Shown one piece after another: positions 1 through 7,991 of a DNA stretch of 64,000 nucleotides. The position numbers and the translations under genes were made by a program. The first letter of the stretch is position 1. Every line of letters starts with the position of its first letter. This DNA comes from Streptomyces shenzhenensis (GTDB taxonomy: Bacteria > Actinomycetota > Actinomycetes > Streptomycetales > Streptomycetaceae). The notes beneath the pieces were generated by a model. That model was not told where the DNA came from, searched no databases, and worked only from the letters and a program-made list of their open reading frames with translations. The stretch spans positions 42,031-106,030 of the forward strand of contig NZ_JAJONF010000034.1 in assembly GCF_021462265.1 (NCBI RefSeq), given 5' to 3'.

Positions 1-1
1 C

Positions 2-163
2 ACCGGACAGGCCCGGCGCGTCTACTGGCTGAACCCCGAACCGCACTCCCTGTGGGGTACCGGTGACTCGGCCGCGCCGGAGTACGCCAAGCTGGTGGAG
101 ATGCACGAGTGCCGCACCGCCGGCCAGCTCGGCGGGCTGATCGGGCGACTGCTGCCGGTGTGA
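2..163 (+). CDS. C-terminal end of a vWA/CoxE-like protein (partial)
   Basis: The open frame runs in from the left edge and stops with TGA at 161-163, leaving 53 codons. The visible tail contains VYWLNPEPHSLWGTGDS followed by a run ending in GRLLPV. This resembles the C-terminus of von Willebrand factor type A proteins of the CoxE family, which often end with a similar stretch after their last beta strand. The start, the MIDAS metal site and most of the domain lie outside the window, so the call rests on a short tail. The gene faces the same way as the hydroxyproline operon, but a gap of about 180 bases and a putative operator separate them, so it is probably not part of that operon. Confidence 0.5.
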   Translation, partial: TGQARRVYWLNPEPHSLWGTGDSAAPEYAKLVEMHECRTAGQLGGLIGRLLPV

Positions 164-326
164 CACGCCGGTGCCGTCACCCATGGGAGGGGACGGCACC
201 CGGCGGCCGCGCTCGGCTCCCCTCGGACTTCGCGCAGCCCGTCGCGATGCCGCCGGCGAAAGTCGTACAGGACAAGCAGGACGACCTGCGGGAGCGCCAC
301 ACGGCGGTCTTCCGCCGGTGTGTGCC

Positions 327-335
327 ATGTGACAT
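327..335. promoter_or_regulatory. Putative GntR/FCD operator upstream of the hydroxyproline oxidase genes
   Basis: ATGTGACAT is an odd-centred perfect palindrome 9 bases before the GTG start at 345. The 11-base string ATGTGACATAT (327-337) recurs in reverse complement at 3206-3216, before the deaminase gene. FadR/FCD-type GntR regulators bind short sites with a GT-N(0-1)-AC core, which fits. The likely ligand protein is the GntR regulator at 5232. A site this close to the start suggests repression that is relieved by substrate. The assignment is inferred. Confidence 0.55.
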
Positions 336-344
336 ATTACTGCC

Positions 345-1496
345 GTGAGCATGCGACTGACCTGCGACGCCGTGGTGATCGGGGCGGGCATGGTGGGCGC
401 CGCCTGCGCCCTGTACGCGTCCCGGGCGGGTCTGGACGTGATCGTGGTGGACCGGGGCCCGGTGGCCGGCGGCACGACCGGGGCGGGTGAGGGCAATCTG
501 CTCGTGTCCGACAAGGAGCCGGGGCCCGAACTCGAACTCGCCCTGCTGTCCGGCCGGTTGTGGGCCGGCCTGGCCGGGGAGCTGGGGGACCGGATCGAGT
601 ACGAGCCCAAGGGCGGGTTGGTCGTCGCCGCCGGGCCCGAGGGACTGGCCGCCCTGGAGAGGTTCGCGGCCGGGCAACGGGCCGCCGGGGTGCTGGCGGA
701 GGACGTCGCCGCGGATCGACTCCGCGACCTGGAGCCGTACCTGGCACCCGGCCTGGCGGGCGGCGTGCGCTACCCCCAGGACGCCCAGGTCATGCCGGCC
801 CTGGCCGCCGCGCATCTCCTACGGGCCGGTGGCGCCCGCCTGTCGACCGGCCGTACGGTGACGGAGGTGCTGCGCGACGCCGGCGGTGCGGTACGCGGAG
901 TCCGCACCGACCGCGGCGACATCCACGCCCCCGCCGTGGTGAACGCGGCCGGGACCTGGGGCGGCGAGGTGGCCGCCCGCGCCGGAGTGCGCCTGCCCGT
1001 CCTCCCCCGGCGCGGCTTCGTCCTGGTCACCGAGCCGTTGCCGCGCCGCGTACGGCACAAGGTGTACGCCGCCGACTACGTGGCCGACGTGGCCAGCGAC
1101 TCGGCCGCGCTGCAGACCTCGCCGGTCGTGGAGGGTACGGCGGCCGGGCCGGTCCTGATCGGCGCGAGCCGGGAACGCGTCGGCTTCGACCGGTCGTTCT
1201 CGCTGCCGGCCGTACGGGCGCTTGCGGCGGGCGCGACCCGGCTGTTCCCGTTCCTGTCCGGGGTCCGCGCCATGCGCGGCTACGTGGGATTCCGCCCGTA
1301 CCTGCCCGACCACCTCCCCGCGATCGGTCCCGATCCGCGTGCGCCGGGCCTGTTCCACGCCTGCGGGCACGAGGGCGCCGGCATCGGACTCGCCACCGGT
1401 ACGGGGCGGTTGATCGCCCAGGTGCTGAGCGGCCGGACCCCCGAGCTGGACCTGACCCCGTTCCGTCCCGAGCGCTTCGGCGAGGAGGCCCTGTGA
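345..1496 (+). CDS. DadA-like FAD amino-acid oxidase, catalytic subunit of D-hydroxyproline dehydrogenase
   Basis: This 383-residue flavoprotein starts with a Rossmann dinucleotide fold (VVIGAGMVGAACALYASRAG near residues 10-30) and ends with the FAD motif HEGAGIGLATGTGRLIA typical of the DAO/glycine oxidase family. With the next two genes it forms the three-part layout of heteromeric opine/D-hydroxyproline dehydrogenases (HcnC-, HcnA- and HcnB-like). Its likely reaction is oxidation of cis-4-hydroxy-D-proline to 1-pyrroline-4-hydroxy-2-carboxylate, passing electrons to the partner subunits. The start is a GTG, with ATG two codons later. The stop overlaps the GTG of the next gene, showing translational coupling. 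Substrate is assigned from the neighbouring epimerase and deaminase; proline or another D-amino acid remains possible. Confidence 0.8.
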   Translation: MSMRLTCDAVVIGAGMVGAACALYASRAGLDVIVVDRGPVAGGTTGAGEGNLLVSDKEPGPELELALLSGRLWAGLAGELGDRIEYEPKGGLVVAAGPEGLAALERFAAGQRAAGVLAEDVAADRLRDLEPYLAPGLAGGVRYPQDAQVMPALAAAHLLRAGGARLSTGRTVTEVLRDAGGAVRGVRTDRGDIHAPAVVNAAGTWGGEVAARAGVRLPVLPRRGFVLVTEPLPRRVRHKVYAADYVADVASDSAALQTSPVVEGTAAGPVLIGASRERVGFDRSFSLPAVRALAAGATRLFPFLSGVRAMRGYVGFRPYLPDHLPAIGPDPRAPGLFHACGHEGAGIGLATGTGRLIAQVLSGRTPELDLTPFRPERFGEEAL

Positions 1497-1792
1497 ACCC
1501 CCTGGAGTTGGCGGATGCCCGGCCCGGCCCCGCCTTCACCGTCACCTTCGACGGCCGGGAGCTCGTGGCGCTGCCCGGCCAGACGGTCGCCGCCGCGCTC
1601 TGGGCGGCCGGAGTCACGTCCTGGCGGACCACCCGCGGCGAGGGCCGTCCGCGCGGGGTCTTCTGCGGGATCGGCGTCTGCTTCGACTGCCTGGTCACCG
1701 TCAACGGCCGTCCCAACCAACGGGCTTGTCTGGTGCCCGTCGAGCCGGGCGACGCGATCCGTACGCAGGAGGGCACGGGGCACGATGACTGA
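1493..1792 (+). CDS. (2Fe-2S)-binding small subunit of D-hydroxyproline dehydrogenase (HcnA-like)
   Basis: This 99-residue protein is a plant-type ferredoxin-like domain. The cluster cysteines are visible at residues 58, 63, 66 and 79 (FCGIGVCFDC, then RAC), giving C-x4-C-x2-C-x12-C. It has no separate enzymatic domain and should relay electrons between the two flavin subunits. The start is the GTG at 1493, chosen because it overlaps the previous stop (1494-1496) and gives the usual length for HcnA-like subunits. The 3' end overlaps the next gene by 8 bases, so the three oxidase genes are almost certainly made together in fixed ratio. Confidence 0.82.
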   Translation: MNPLELADARPGPAFTVTFDGRELVALPGQTVAAALWAAGVTSWRTTRGEGRPRGVFCGIGVCFDCLVTVNGRPNQRACLVPVEPGDAIRTQEGTGHDD

Positions 1793-3206
1793 CACGAGCC
1801 GCCGGGAGAGGTCACCCCGCCTCGCCGTGATCGGCGCGGGCCCGGCCGGTCTCGCCGCCGCCCTGGCCGCCGCCCGGCACGGCCTGCGCGTCACCCTGAT
1901 CGACGCGGCGCCGGAGGCGGGCGGTCAGTTCTACCGGCAGCCCGCCGCCGGTCTCGGCGCCCGCCGCCCGCAGGCCCTGCACCACCGCCGGCGGAGCTGG
2001 GAACGCCTGCGCGCCGGCCTCGACCGGCAGATCACGGCGGGGCTGGTGACCCATCTGCGCGACCATCACGTGTGGTGTGTGACGGGGGCACAGCGGTCCG
2101 GTTTCACCGTGCACGCACTGCTCGGCCCCGAGCAGGAGCAGCCCGTGGAGGTGCGCGCGGACGCGGTGCTGCTCGCTACCGGCGGCTACGAGAAGGTGCT
2201 GCCCTTCCCCGGCTGGACGCTCCCCGGTGTCGTCACGGCGGGCGGGGCGCAGGCCATGCTGAAGGGCGGACTCGTACTGCCGGGCCGTACGGCGGTCGTC
2301 GCCGGCACCGGACCGCTGCTGCTGCCGGTCGCGACCGGACTCGCGGCGGCGGGCGCCCGGGTGGCGGCCCTGGTGGAGTCCGCCGACCCGCGGGCGGTCG
2401 TACGGCGCTCCCCCGCGCTGGCCGCCCAGCCGCACAAGCTCGCCGAGGGCGCCCGCTACGCGGCCCGGTTGCTGCGGCACGGGGTGCGCACCCTGGTCCA
2501 CCACGCCGTCGTCGAGGCGCACGGCGACCAGCGGCTCGAAGCCGTCACCGTCGCCGCGCTCGACGCCACCGGCCGGGTGGGGCCGGGCACCCGGCGGCGC
2601 ATCGGCTGCGACACCCTGGCCGTCGGGCACGGCATGCTCCCGCACACCGATCTCGCCGAGGCCCTGGGCTGCCGGCTCGACGGGGCCGCGGTGCACGTGG
2701 ACGACGAGCAGCGCACCGATGTGCCGGGGGTGTGGGCGGCGGGCGAGGCCACCGGCATCGGCGGCGCCGAACTCGCCCTCGCCGAGGGGCACATCGCGGG
2801 CCGGTCGGCCGCCGTGCGGCTGTCGGGCCGGGAGCCGGACCCGCGGGGCTGGGCGGGGGCCGCCCGGATCCGGGCGGGGCTGCGGCGGTTCGCGGCGGCG
2901 ATGGACGACGCGTACGCGCCGCCCGCGCACTGGGCCGAGCAGGTCACCGACGACACGGTCGTCTGCCGGTGCGAGGAGGTCACCGGCGGGACGGTCCGGC
3001 GGGCCGTGACCGAACTGGGCGCGGGAGACGTGCGGACCGTCAAACTGCTCACGCGGGCCGGGATGGGCTGGTGCCAGGGGCGGATGTGCGGGCCCGCGGT
3101 CGCCGGCCTCGCCGGCTGCCCGGAGACGGCGGCGCGCAGACCGTTCGCCCGGCCGGTGCCCCTCGGGGTGCTCGCGCGGGCCGGCACTACCGAAGACGAA
3201 CAGTGA
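1785..3206 (+). CDS. FAD/NAD(P)-type oxidoreductase subunit with C-terminal BFD-like iron-sulfur domain (HcnB-like)
   Basis: This 473-residue pyridine-nucleotide-disulfide-type flavoprotein has an N-terminal FAD motif (AVIGAGPAGLAAALAAARHG), a central second nucleotide-binding fold, and the motif GVWAAGEATGIGGAELALAE. Near the C-terminus is a BFD-like iron-sulfur region with VVCRCEEVTGG and, about 35 residues later, GWCQGRMCG. This matches the large subunit of three-part opine/D-hydroxyproline dehydrogenases, which accepts electrons from the DadA-like subunit. ATG 1785 is chosen because it overlaps the previous stop by 8 bases. The stop TGA sits inside the putative operator at 3206-3216, so transcription of the next gene may be controlled separately. 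Confidence 0.82.
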   Translation: MTDTSRRERSPRLAVIGAGPAGLAAALAAARHGLRVTLIDAAPEAGGQFYRQPAAGLGARRPQALHHRRRSWERLRAGLDRQITAGLVTHLRDHHVWCVTGAQRSGFTVHALLGPEQEQPVEVRADAVLLATGGYEKVLPFPGWTLPGVVTAGGAQAMLKGGLVLPGRTAVVAGTGPLLLPVATGLAAAGARVAALVESADPRAVVRRSPALAAQPHKLAEGARYAARLLRHGVRTLVHHAVVEAHGDQRLEAVTVAALDATGRVGPGTRRRIGCDTLAVGHGMLPHTDLAEALGCRLDGAAVHVDDEQRTDVPGVWAAGEATGIGGAELALAEGHIAGRSAAVRLSGREPDPRGWAGAARIRAGLRRFAAAMDDAYAPPAHWAEQVTDDTVVCRCEEVTGGTVRRAVTELGAGDVRTVKLLTRAGMGWCQGRMCGPAVAGLAGCPETAARRPFARPVPLGVLARAGTTEDEQ

Positions 3207-3216
3207 TATGTCACAT
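3206..3216. promoter_or_regulatory. Second putative GntR operator, upstream of the deaminase gene
   Basis: ATATGTCACAT is the exact reverse complement of the sequence at 327-337, and it contains the palindrome ATGTCACAT (3208-3216). It lies 24 bases before the ATG of the DapA-like gene and touches the preceding stop codon. Two copies, both placed immediately before genes of one pathway, argue for a shared regulator. Confidence 0.55.
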
Positions 3217-3239
3217 TCCCCCCTCATGGAGGTGCCCCG

Positions 3240-4136
3240 ATGACCGTCTCCCACCCCCGCCCCTGGCGAGGTGTCCTCGTAGCCACCGCGCTCCCGCTGC
3301 GCGACGATCTCTCCGTCGACCACGAGAAGTACGCCGAGCACTGCGCCTGGCTGGTGGAGAACGGCTGCGACGGTGTCGTACCGAACGGCTCGCTCGGTGA
3401 GTACCAGGTGCTCACCCCCGAGGAGCGGGCCAGGGTGGTGGAGACCGCCGTGGCCGCCGTCGGCGGGGCGCGGGTCATGCCCGGGGTCGCCGCCTACGGC
3501 TCGGCCGAGGCCCGCCGCTGGGCCGAGCAGGCCAGGGACGCCGGCTGCGCGGCCGTGATGCTGCTGCCGCCCAACGCCTACCGCGCCGACGAGCGTTCGG
3601 TGCTGGCGCACTACGCGGAGGTCGCGAAGGCGGGAGTGCCGATCGTGGCGTACAACAACCCCATCGACACCAAGGTCGACCTGGTGCCGGAACTCCTCGC
3701 CACGCTGCACGGCGAGGGGTACATCCACGCTGTCAAGGAGTTCTCGGGCGATGTCCGGCGCGCCTACCAGCTGGCCGAACTCGCCCCGGACCTGGACCTG
3801 TTGATCGGTGCCGACGACGTCCTGCTGGAGCTGGCGATCGCGGGCGCCAAGGGCTGGGTGGCCGGTTACCCGAACGCGCTGCCGGCCTCGACGGTCGAAC
3901 TGTACCGCGCGGCGGTGGGCGGGGACCTGGACACCGCCAGGCGGCTGTACGAGCAGCTGCATCCGCTGCTGCGCTGGGACTCCAGGGTCGAGTTCGTGCA
4001 GGCCATCAAGTTGTCCATGGACATCGTCGGCCGCCACGGCGGCGTCTGCCGCCCGCCGCGCGTGCCGCTGCTGCCCGAGCAGGCGGCCGCGGTCCGCGCC
4101 GCCACCGAGCAGGCCGTCGCGGCCGGACTGGCCTGA
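3240..4136 (+). CDS. DapA/NAL-family aldolase-lyase, probable 1-pyrroline-4-hydroxy-2-carboxylate deaminase
   Basis: The 298-residue protein has the class I lyase TIM-barrel pattern. NGSLGEYQVLTPEER corresponds to the family's substrate loop, Tyr138 lies in IVAYNNP, and the Schiff-base Lys166 lies in HAVKEFSGD. Length is normal for DHDPS-like enzymes. In hydroxyproline catabolism this family deaminates 1-pyrroline-4-hydroxy-2-carboxylate to alpha-ketoglutarate semialdehyde. Position between the oxidase and the epimerase supports that role rather than lysine biosynthesis. A GGAGGT site precedes ATG 3240. The semialdehyde dehydrogenase that should finish the pathway is not in the window. Confidence 0.8.
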   Translation: MTVSHPRPWRGVLVATALPLRDDLSVDHEKYAEHCAWLVENGCDGVVPNGSLGEYQVLTPEERARVVETAVAAVGGARVMPGVAAYGSAEARRWAEQARDAGCAAVMLLPPNAYRADERSVLAHYAEVAKAGVPIVAYNNPIDTKVDLVPELLATLHGEGYIHAVKEFSGDVRRAYQLAELAPDLDLLIGADDVLLELAIAGAKGWVAGYPNALPASTVELYRAAVGGDLDTARRLYEQLHPLLRWDSRVEFVQAIKLSMDIVGRHGGVCRPPRVPLLPEQAAAVRAATEQAVAAGLA

Positions 4137-4197
4137 CCGGGCCGGCCCCCGCCACGGACCCGGCCCCGGCCCGGACCCCCGACCCACGAGGAGCGTC

Positions 4198-5199
4198 ATG
4201 CGCAGCAAACTCGTCCTGCACGCCGTCGACTCGCACACCGAGGGCATGCCCACCCGCGTGATCACCGGCGGGATCGGCACCATTCCCGGCGCGACCATGA
4301 ACGAGCGGCGGCTGTACTTCCGTGAACACCGCGATCACATCAAGCAGTTGCTGATGAACGAGCCGCGCGGGCACTCCGCGATGAGCGGGGCGATCCTGCA
4401 GCCGCCGGCCCGGCCCGACTGCGACTGGGGCGTGGTCTACATCGAGGTCTCCGGCTATCTGCCGATGTGCGGGCACGGCACGATCGGCGTGGCGACCGTG
4501 CTCGTGGAGACCGGGATGGTGGAGGTGGTGGAGCCGGTCACCACCATCCGGCTGGACACCCCGGCGGGCCTGGTCGTCGCCGAGGTCGCGGTGGAAGACG
4601 GCGCGGCGAGGAACGTCACGCTGCGGAACGTGCCGTCGTTCTCCGTCGCGCTGGACCGGAAGATCGTGCTGGCTGACGGACGGTCGGTCACATATGACAT
4701 GGCATACGGCGGCAACTTCTACGCCATCCTCCCGCTGGACGAGTTCGGCCTCCCCTTCGACCGCACCCGAAAGGACGACATCCTGCGGGCCGGCCTGTCC
4801 CTCATGGAGGCGATCAACGCCGAGGCGGAGCCCGTGCATCCCGAGAACCCCTCCATCCGCGGCTGCCACCACGTCCACCTGGTCGCCCCCGGCGCCACGG
4901 CCCGCCACTCCCGGCACGCGATGGCCATCCATCCCGGCTGGTTCGACCGCTCCCCCTGCGGCACCGGCACCAGCGCGCGGATGGCGCAGCTGCACGCCCG
5001 CGGCGAACTCCCGCTGGACACCGAGTTCGTGAACGAGTCCTTCATCGGCACCCGGTTCACCGGACGGCTCCTCGGCACCACCGAGGTCGCCGGCCGCCCC
5101 GCGGTCCTGCCCAGCTTCACCGGCCGGGCCTGGATCACCGGCACCGCCCAGTATCTGCTGGACCCGGACGATCCGTTCCCGGCCGGCTTCGTACTCTGA
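4198..5199 (+). CDS. Proline-racemase-family enzyme, probable 4-hydroxyproline 2-epimerase
   Basis: The 333-residue protein starts MRSKLVLHAVDSHTEGMPTR, a hallmark of the family. Both catalytic cysteines are present: Cys91 in MCGHGTIG and Cys254 in SPCGTGTSA. Two cysteines fit an epimerase or racemase; trans-3-hydroxyproline dehydratases have Thr at the second site. The expected reaction interconverts trans-4-hydroxy-L-proline and cis-4-hydroxy-D-proline, the entry step for the oxidase encoded upstream. The start at 4198 follows GAGGAG with good spacing. The longer open frame upstream is not coding because it overlaps the deaminase gene in another frame. Confidence 0.88.
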   Translation: MRSKLVLHAVDSHTEGMPTRVITGGIGTIPGATMNERRLYFREHRDHIKQLLMNEPRGHSAMSGAILQPPARPDCDWGVVYIEVSGYLPMCGHGTIGVATVLVETGMVEVVEPVTTIRLDTPAGLVVAEVAVEDGAARNVTLRNVPSFSVALDRKIVLADGRSVTYDMAYGGNFYAILPLDEFGLPFDRTRKDDILRAGLSLMEAINAEAEPVHPENPSIRGCHHVHLVAPGATARHSRHAMAIHPGWFDRSPCGTGTSARMAQLHARGELPLDTEFVNESFIGTRFTGRLLGTTEVAGRPAVLPSFTGRAWITGTAQYLLDPDDPFPAGFVL

Positions 5200-5231
5200 T
5201 CCTCTCCGTACCCGTCCCAGGAGTCCTCCCC

Positions 5232-5927
5232 ATGTCCGACCAGCCCCGCAGTCCGAGCACCGCCGCTCCCGCCATTCCGTCGCTCGGCGGCCGGAAACCG
5301 AACTTCCGGGAACGGGTCGTGGACGTCCTGCGGGCCGCGCTGATCGCCGGTGAACTGCGTCCCGGCGAGGTGTACTCGGCGCCCGGGCTCGCCCCCCGCC
5401 TGGGCGTCTCCGCGACTCCGGTGCGCGAGGCCATGCTCGAACTCGTGAAGGAGGGCATGGTCGAGATCGTTCCGAACAAGGGGTTCCGGGTCACCGCCGT
5501 CTCCGAGAAGCAGCTCGACGACTACACGCACGTCCGGTCCCTGATCGAGATCCCGACGACGGTCGCCCTCACGGCCACCGCCGACCCCGGCGACCTGGAG
5601 GCGCTGCGGCCGCTCGCCCTGGAGATCGTCACCTCGGCCGTGAAGGGCGACCTCATCGCGTACGTCGAGGCCGACCTGGCCTTCCACCTGGGGCTGCTGG
5701 GGCTGGCGGGCAACGACCACCTCGTGGAGGTGGTGCGGGACCTGCGCCGCCGTTCGCGGCTGTACGGGCTGACGGCGCTGGTGTCGGCGGGACGCCTGAA
5801 GGCCTCCGCCGAGGAGCATCTGGAGCTCCTCGACGCCCTGCTGGCCCGCGACGAGCGGGCCGTGCGCGAGGTCATGACCCGCCACCTGGGCCACGTGCGC
5901 GGCCTGTGGGCGGCCCAGCGGCCCTAG
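5232..5927 (+). CDS. GntR-family transcriptional regulator with FCD ligand domain
   Basis: This 231-residue protein carries an N-terminal winged helix (residues about 20-85, with APRLGVSATPVREAMLELVKEGMV), followed by an all-helical FCD ligand domain that ends near DERAVREVMTRHLGHVRG. The gene closes the hydroxyproline operon, so it probably senses hydroxyproline or a pathway intermediate and binds the ATGTNACAT sites at 327 and 3208. Its stop codon TAG is formed by the CTAG sequence that flanks the miniature transposon, so the protein end appears unaffected by the insertion. Confidence 0.88.
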   Translation: MSDQPRSPSTAAPAIPSLGGRKPNFRERVVDVLRAALIAGELRPGEVYSAPGLAPRLGVSATPVREAMLELVKEGMVEIVPNKGFRVTAVSEKQLDDYTHVRSLIEIPTTVALTATADPGDLEALRPLALEIVTSAVKGDLIAYVEADLAFHLGLLGLAGNDHLVEVVRDLRRRSRLYGLTALVSAGRLKASAEEHLELLDALLARDERAVREVMTRHLGHVRGLWAAQRP

Positions 5928-6142
5928 GGGCTGTCCGGCGGATCAAGTCGCGGGAAAGCAGCGGTGACTGTCAGCCGAGGTGAGCGGGGGCTGGTGCGTC
6001 CAACTGCAAGGCGGAGGAGGGAGTCGACGCGGTGGGGGCACCTCCCGGCCGAAGGCTGGGGGACGTCGGCGACCGACGACAACGCCGCAGGTGGGCGTGC
6101 CAGCCCCCGCGTCTGCGGCATGATCCGCTGGACAGCCCCTAG
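5924..6142. mobile_element. Miniature inverted-repeat element (MITE) with CTAG target duplication
   Basis: The element spans 5928-6138 (211 bp). Its ends are GGGCTGTCCGGCGGATCA (5928-5945) and TGATCCGCTGGACAGCCC (6121-6138), which are reverse complements with one mismatch in 18. CTAG lies directly outside each end (5924-5927 and 6139-6142), fitting a four-base target duplication of the kind made by IS5-type transposases. No convincing protein is encoded within. It accounts for nearly all of the gap between the GntR gene and the MFS gene. A full-length relative elsewhere in the genome would have to supply transposase. Confidence 0.8.
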
Positions 6143-6159
6143 GTGTATTGCCCCGCGAA

Positions 6160-7866
6160 CTACGCCCCGGGATGGGCGAGTTCGATGTCGTGGTCGTGGA
6201 TGCCGGCGCCTGAGACGGCCACCCCGGCGGCGTGCGGCGGGTAGCCGGTCGCGATGACCGTGTACTGGCCGGTGTCCAGGTCGGAGAAGGCGTACGCGCC
6301 GTCGTCCCCGGTGGTAGTCGTGCCGACGACGTTGCCTGCCGCGTCCACCAGGGTGACCCGGGCGTCACCCAGCGGCCCGGCGGCTCCGCGGACGGTGCCG
6401 CGCACATGTGCCCCGGGCCGCAGCCCGACCTCGACCCGGGTGGTCCCGGCTGGCTTCCGGCGCGGGATGAACGCGGCCACGAGCAGCGCGAGGACCGCCG
6501 CGCCGGAGCCCGCCGCCATGACCACCTTGAAGCCGTTCTCGGAGGGTATGCGCGCCGTGCCGAAGACGGTGGTCAGCTGGGCCAGGATCACCCCGGCGAC
6601 GGCGCTCGCGGTGGACGTGCCGATGGACCGCATCAGGGTGTTGAGGCTGTTCGCGGCGGCCGTCTCGTGCGGGTCGACGGCGCCCATGATGAGCGCGGGC
6701 ATCGCGCCGTAGGCGAAGCCGATGCCGGCGCCGACGACGCAGGAGACGAGCACGAGCTGCCAGACGGCGTTCATCAGCACGATGTTCAGCCCGTATCCGG
6801 CGGCCACGATCACCGCGCCGCACATCAGGGTCACCTTCGGCCCGAAGTTCCTGGAGACGAGCGCGGAAACGGGCGCCATCGCCATCATCACCAGGCCGGT
6901 CGGGGCCATCACCAGGCCGGCGTCCAGCAGTGACCTGCCCAGGCCGTAGCCGGTCGCCTCGGGCAACTGCAGGAGCTGCGGAAGCACCAGGGACATCGCG
7001 AACATCGAGAACCCGAAGGCGACCGAGGCGAGGTTCGTGACGAGGACCTGTCGGCGGGCCGTGGTGCGCAGGTCGACCAGCGGTTGCGTGGTGCGCAGTT
7101 CGTACCGGCCCCAGGCGAGCAGGATCACCACGGCGGCGCCGAACAGGCCGAGCGTGGTGCCGCTGCCCCAGCCCCAGTCGGCGCCCTTGGAGATGCCGAG
7201 CAGCAGACAGACCAGGCCCGCCGCCATGCCGAGGGCGCCGGCCAGGTCGAAACGGCCGCCGGTGCGCACCTTCGACTCCGGTACGAGGAGCAATACCAGC
7301 AGCGCGGCGACGACACCGAGCGCGGCGGAGGTCCAGAACAGCACGTGCCAGTCGAAGTGGTCGGCGATCAGCGCGGCGGCGGGCAGGCCGAGGGCGCCGC
7401 CGACGCCAAGGGAGGCACTCATCAACGCGGTGGCGGAACCGAGCCGTTGCGCGGGGAGTTCGTCGCGCATGATGCTGATGCCGAGCGGGATCACGCCGGA
7501 GGCCAGGCCCTGCAGGGCCCGCCCGACGATCATCGGTACGAGGGAGTCGCTCAGCGCGGCCGTGACCGAGCCGGCGACCAGCATGACCACGCTGGTAAGC
7601 AGCATCAGCCGCTTGCCGTACATGTCGCCGAGCCGGCCCGTCACGGGGGTGGCGACGGCGGCCGCGAGCAGGGTGGCGGTGACCGCCCACGCCGCGTTGG
7701 ACGCCGAGGCGTTGAGCAGCTTCGGCAGTTCGGGCACGATGGGGATCACCAGGGTCTGCATCAGCGAGACCACGATCCCGCCGAAGGCGAGCACCGCGAC
7801 GACGACGTCGGTCCGCGGCGCGGCCGGGTCCCCGGCGGCTGCCGGCCGGGGCTGTGCATGGGACAT
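6160..7866 (-). CDS. MFS drug/proton antiporter (DHA2-like) with C-terminal carboxypeptidase-regulatory-like domain
   Basis: This 568-residue membrane protein has many hydrophobic helices over residues about 25-470. The DHA2-type signature VTGRLGDMYGKRLMLL lies in loop 2-3, and GRALQGLASGVIPLGISI in the motif C region. After the last helix, roughly 90 residues read as a soluble beta-sandwich: VRGTVRGAAGPLGDARVTL, then GDDGAYAFSDLDTGQYTV, as in carboxypeptidase regulatory-like or CNA-B repeats. Start ATG 7866 is preferred over the in-frame 7935 because GGAGGC lies just upstream and the extension would cover the operator at 7917-7932. Substrate is unknown; exporters of this type often give drug tolerance. 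Confidence 0.82.
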   Translation of the reverse strand: MSHAQPRPAAAGDPAAPRTDVVVAVLAFGGIVVSLMQTLVIPIVPELPKLLNASASNAAWAVTATLLAAAVATPVTGRLGDMYGKRLMLLTSVVMLVAGSVTAALSDSLVPMIVGRALQGLASGVIPLGISIMRDELPAQRLGSATALMSASLGVGGALGLPAAALIADHFDWHVLFWTSAALGVVAALLVLLLVPESKVRTGGRFDLAGALGMAAGLVCLLLGISKGADWGWGSGTTLGLFGAAVVILLAWGRYELRTTQPLVDLRTTARRQVLVTNLASVAFGFSMFAMSLVLPQLLQLPEATGYGLGRSLLDAGLVMAPTGLVMMAMAPVSALVSRNFGPKVTLMCGAVIVAAGYGLNIVLMNAVWQLVLVSCVVGAGIGFAYGAMPALIMGAVDPHETAAANSLNTLMRSIGTSTASAVAGVILAQLTTVFGTARIPSENGFKVVMAAGSGAAVLALLVAAFIPRRKPAGTTRVEVGLRPGAHVRGTVRGAAGPLGDARVTLVDAAGNVVGTTTTGDDGAYAFSDLDTGQYTVIATGYPPHAAGVAVSGAGIHDHDIELAHPGA

Positions 7867-7916
7867 GGTCGGGCCTCCACGGGGCCGCTCGGGTCTGCAC
7901 GCCCCTCCCGAATGTA

Positions 7917-7932
7917 AGTCAATTGATTGACT
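7917..7932. promoter_or_regulatory. Palindromic operator before the MFS gene
   Basis: AGTCAAT-TG-ATTGACT is a perfect 7-base inverted repeat with a 2-base spacer, about 50 bases upstream of the MFS start. Sites of this form are usual for MarR or TetR repressors of exporter genes. No MarR/TetR gene was found adjacent, so the regulator would act from elsewhere. Confidence 0.55.
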
Positions 7933-7991
7933 CAAACAACAGACGGTTTCCCCTGCGGTGGGGCGGACCGGAGGCTCGGCACACTCCGCCG

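Noticed and set aside
3240..4136. Assignment of the DapA-like gene to lysine biosynthesis
   Set aside because: Its neighbours are all hydroxyproline catabolic genes and it shares their putative operator.
1812..4298. An 828-residue minus-strand frame across the hydroxyproline operon
   Set aside because: It mirrors the GC-rich third-position pattern of real plus-strand genes and shows no recognisable domain.
4687..4700. A third GntR operator inside the epimerase gene (GTCACATATGACAT)
   Set aside because: It only partly matches ATGTNACAT, lies within coding sequence and could be chance.
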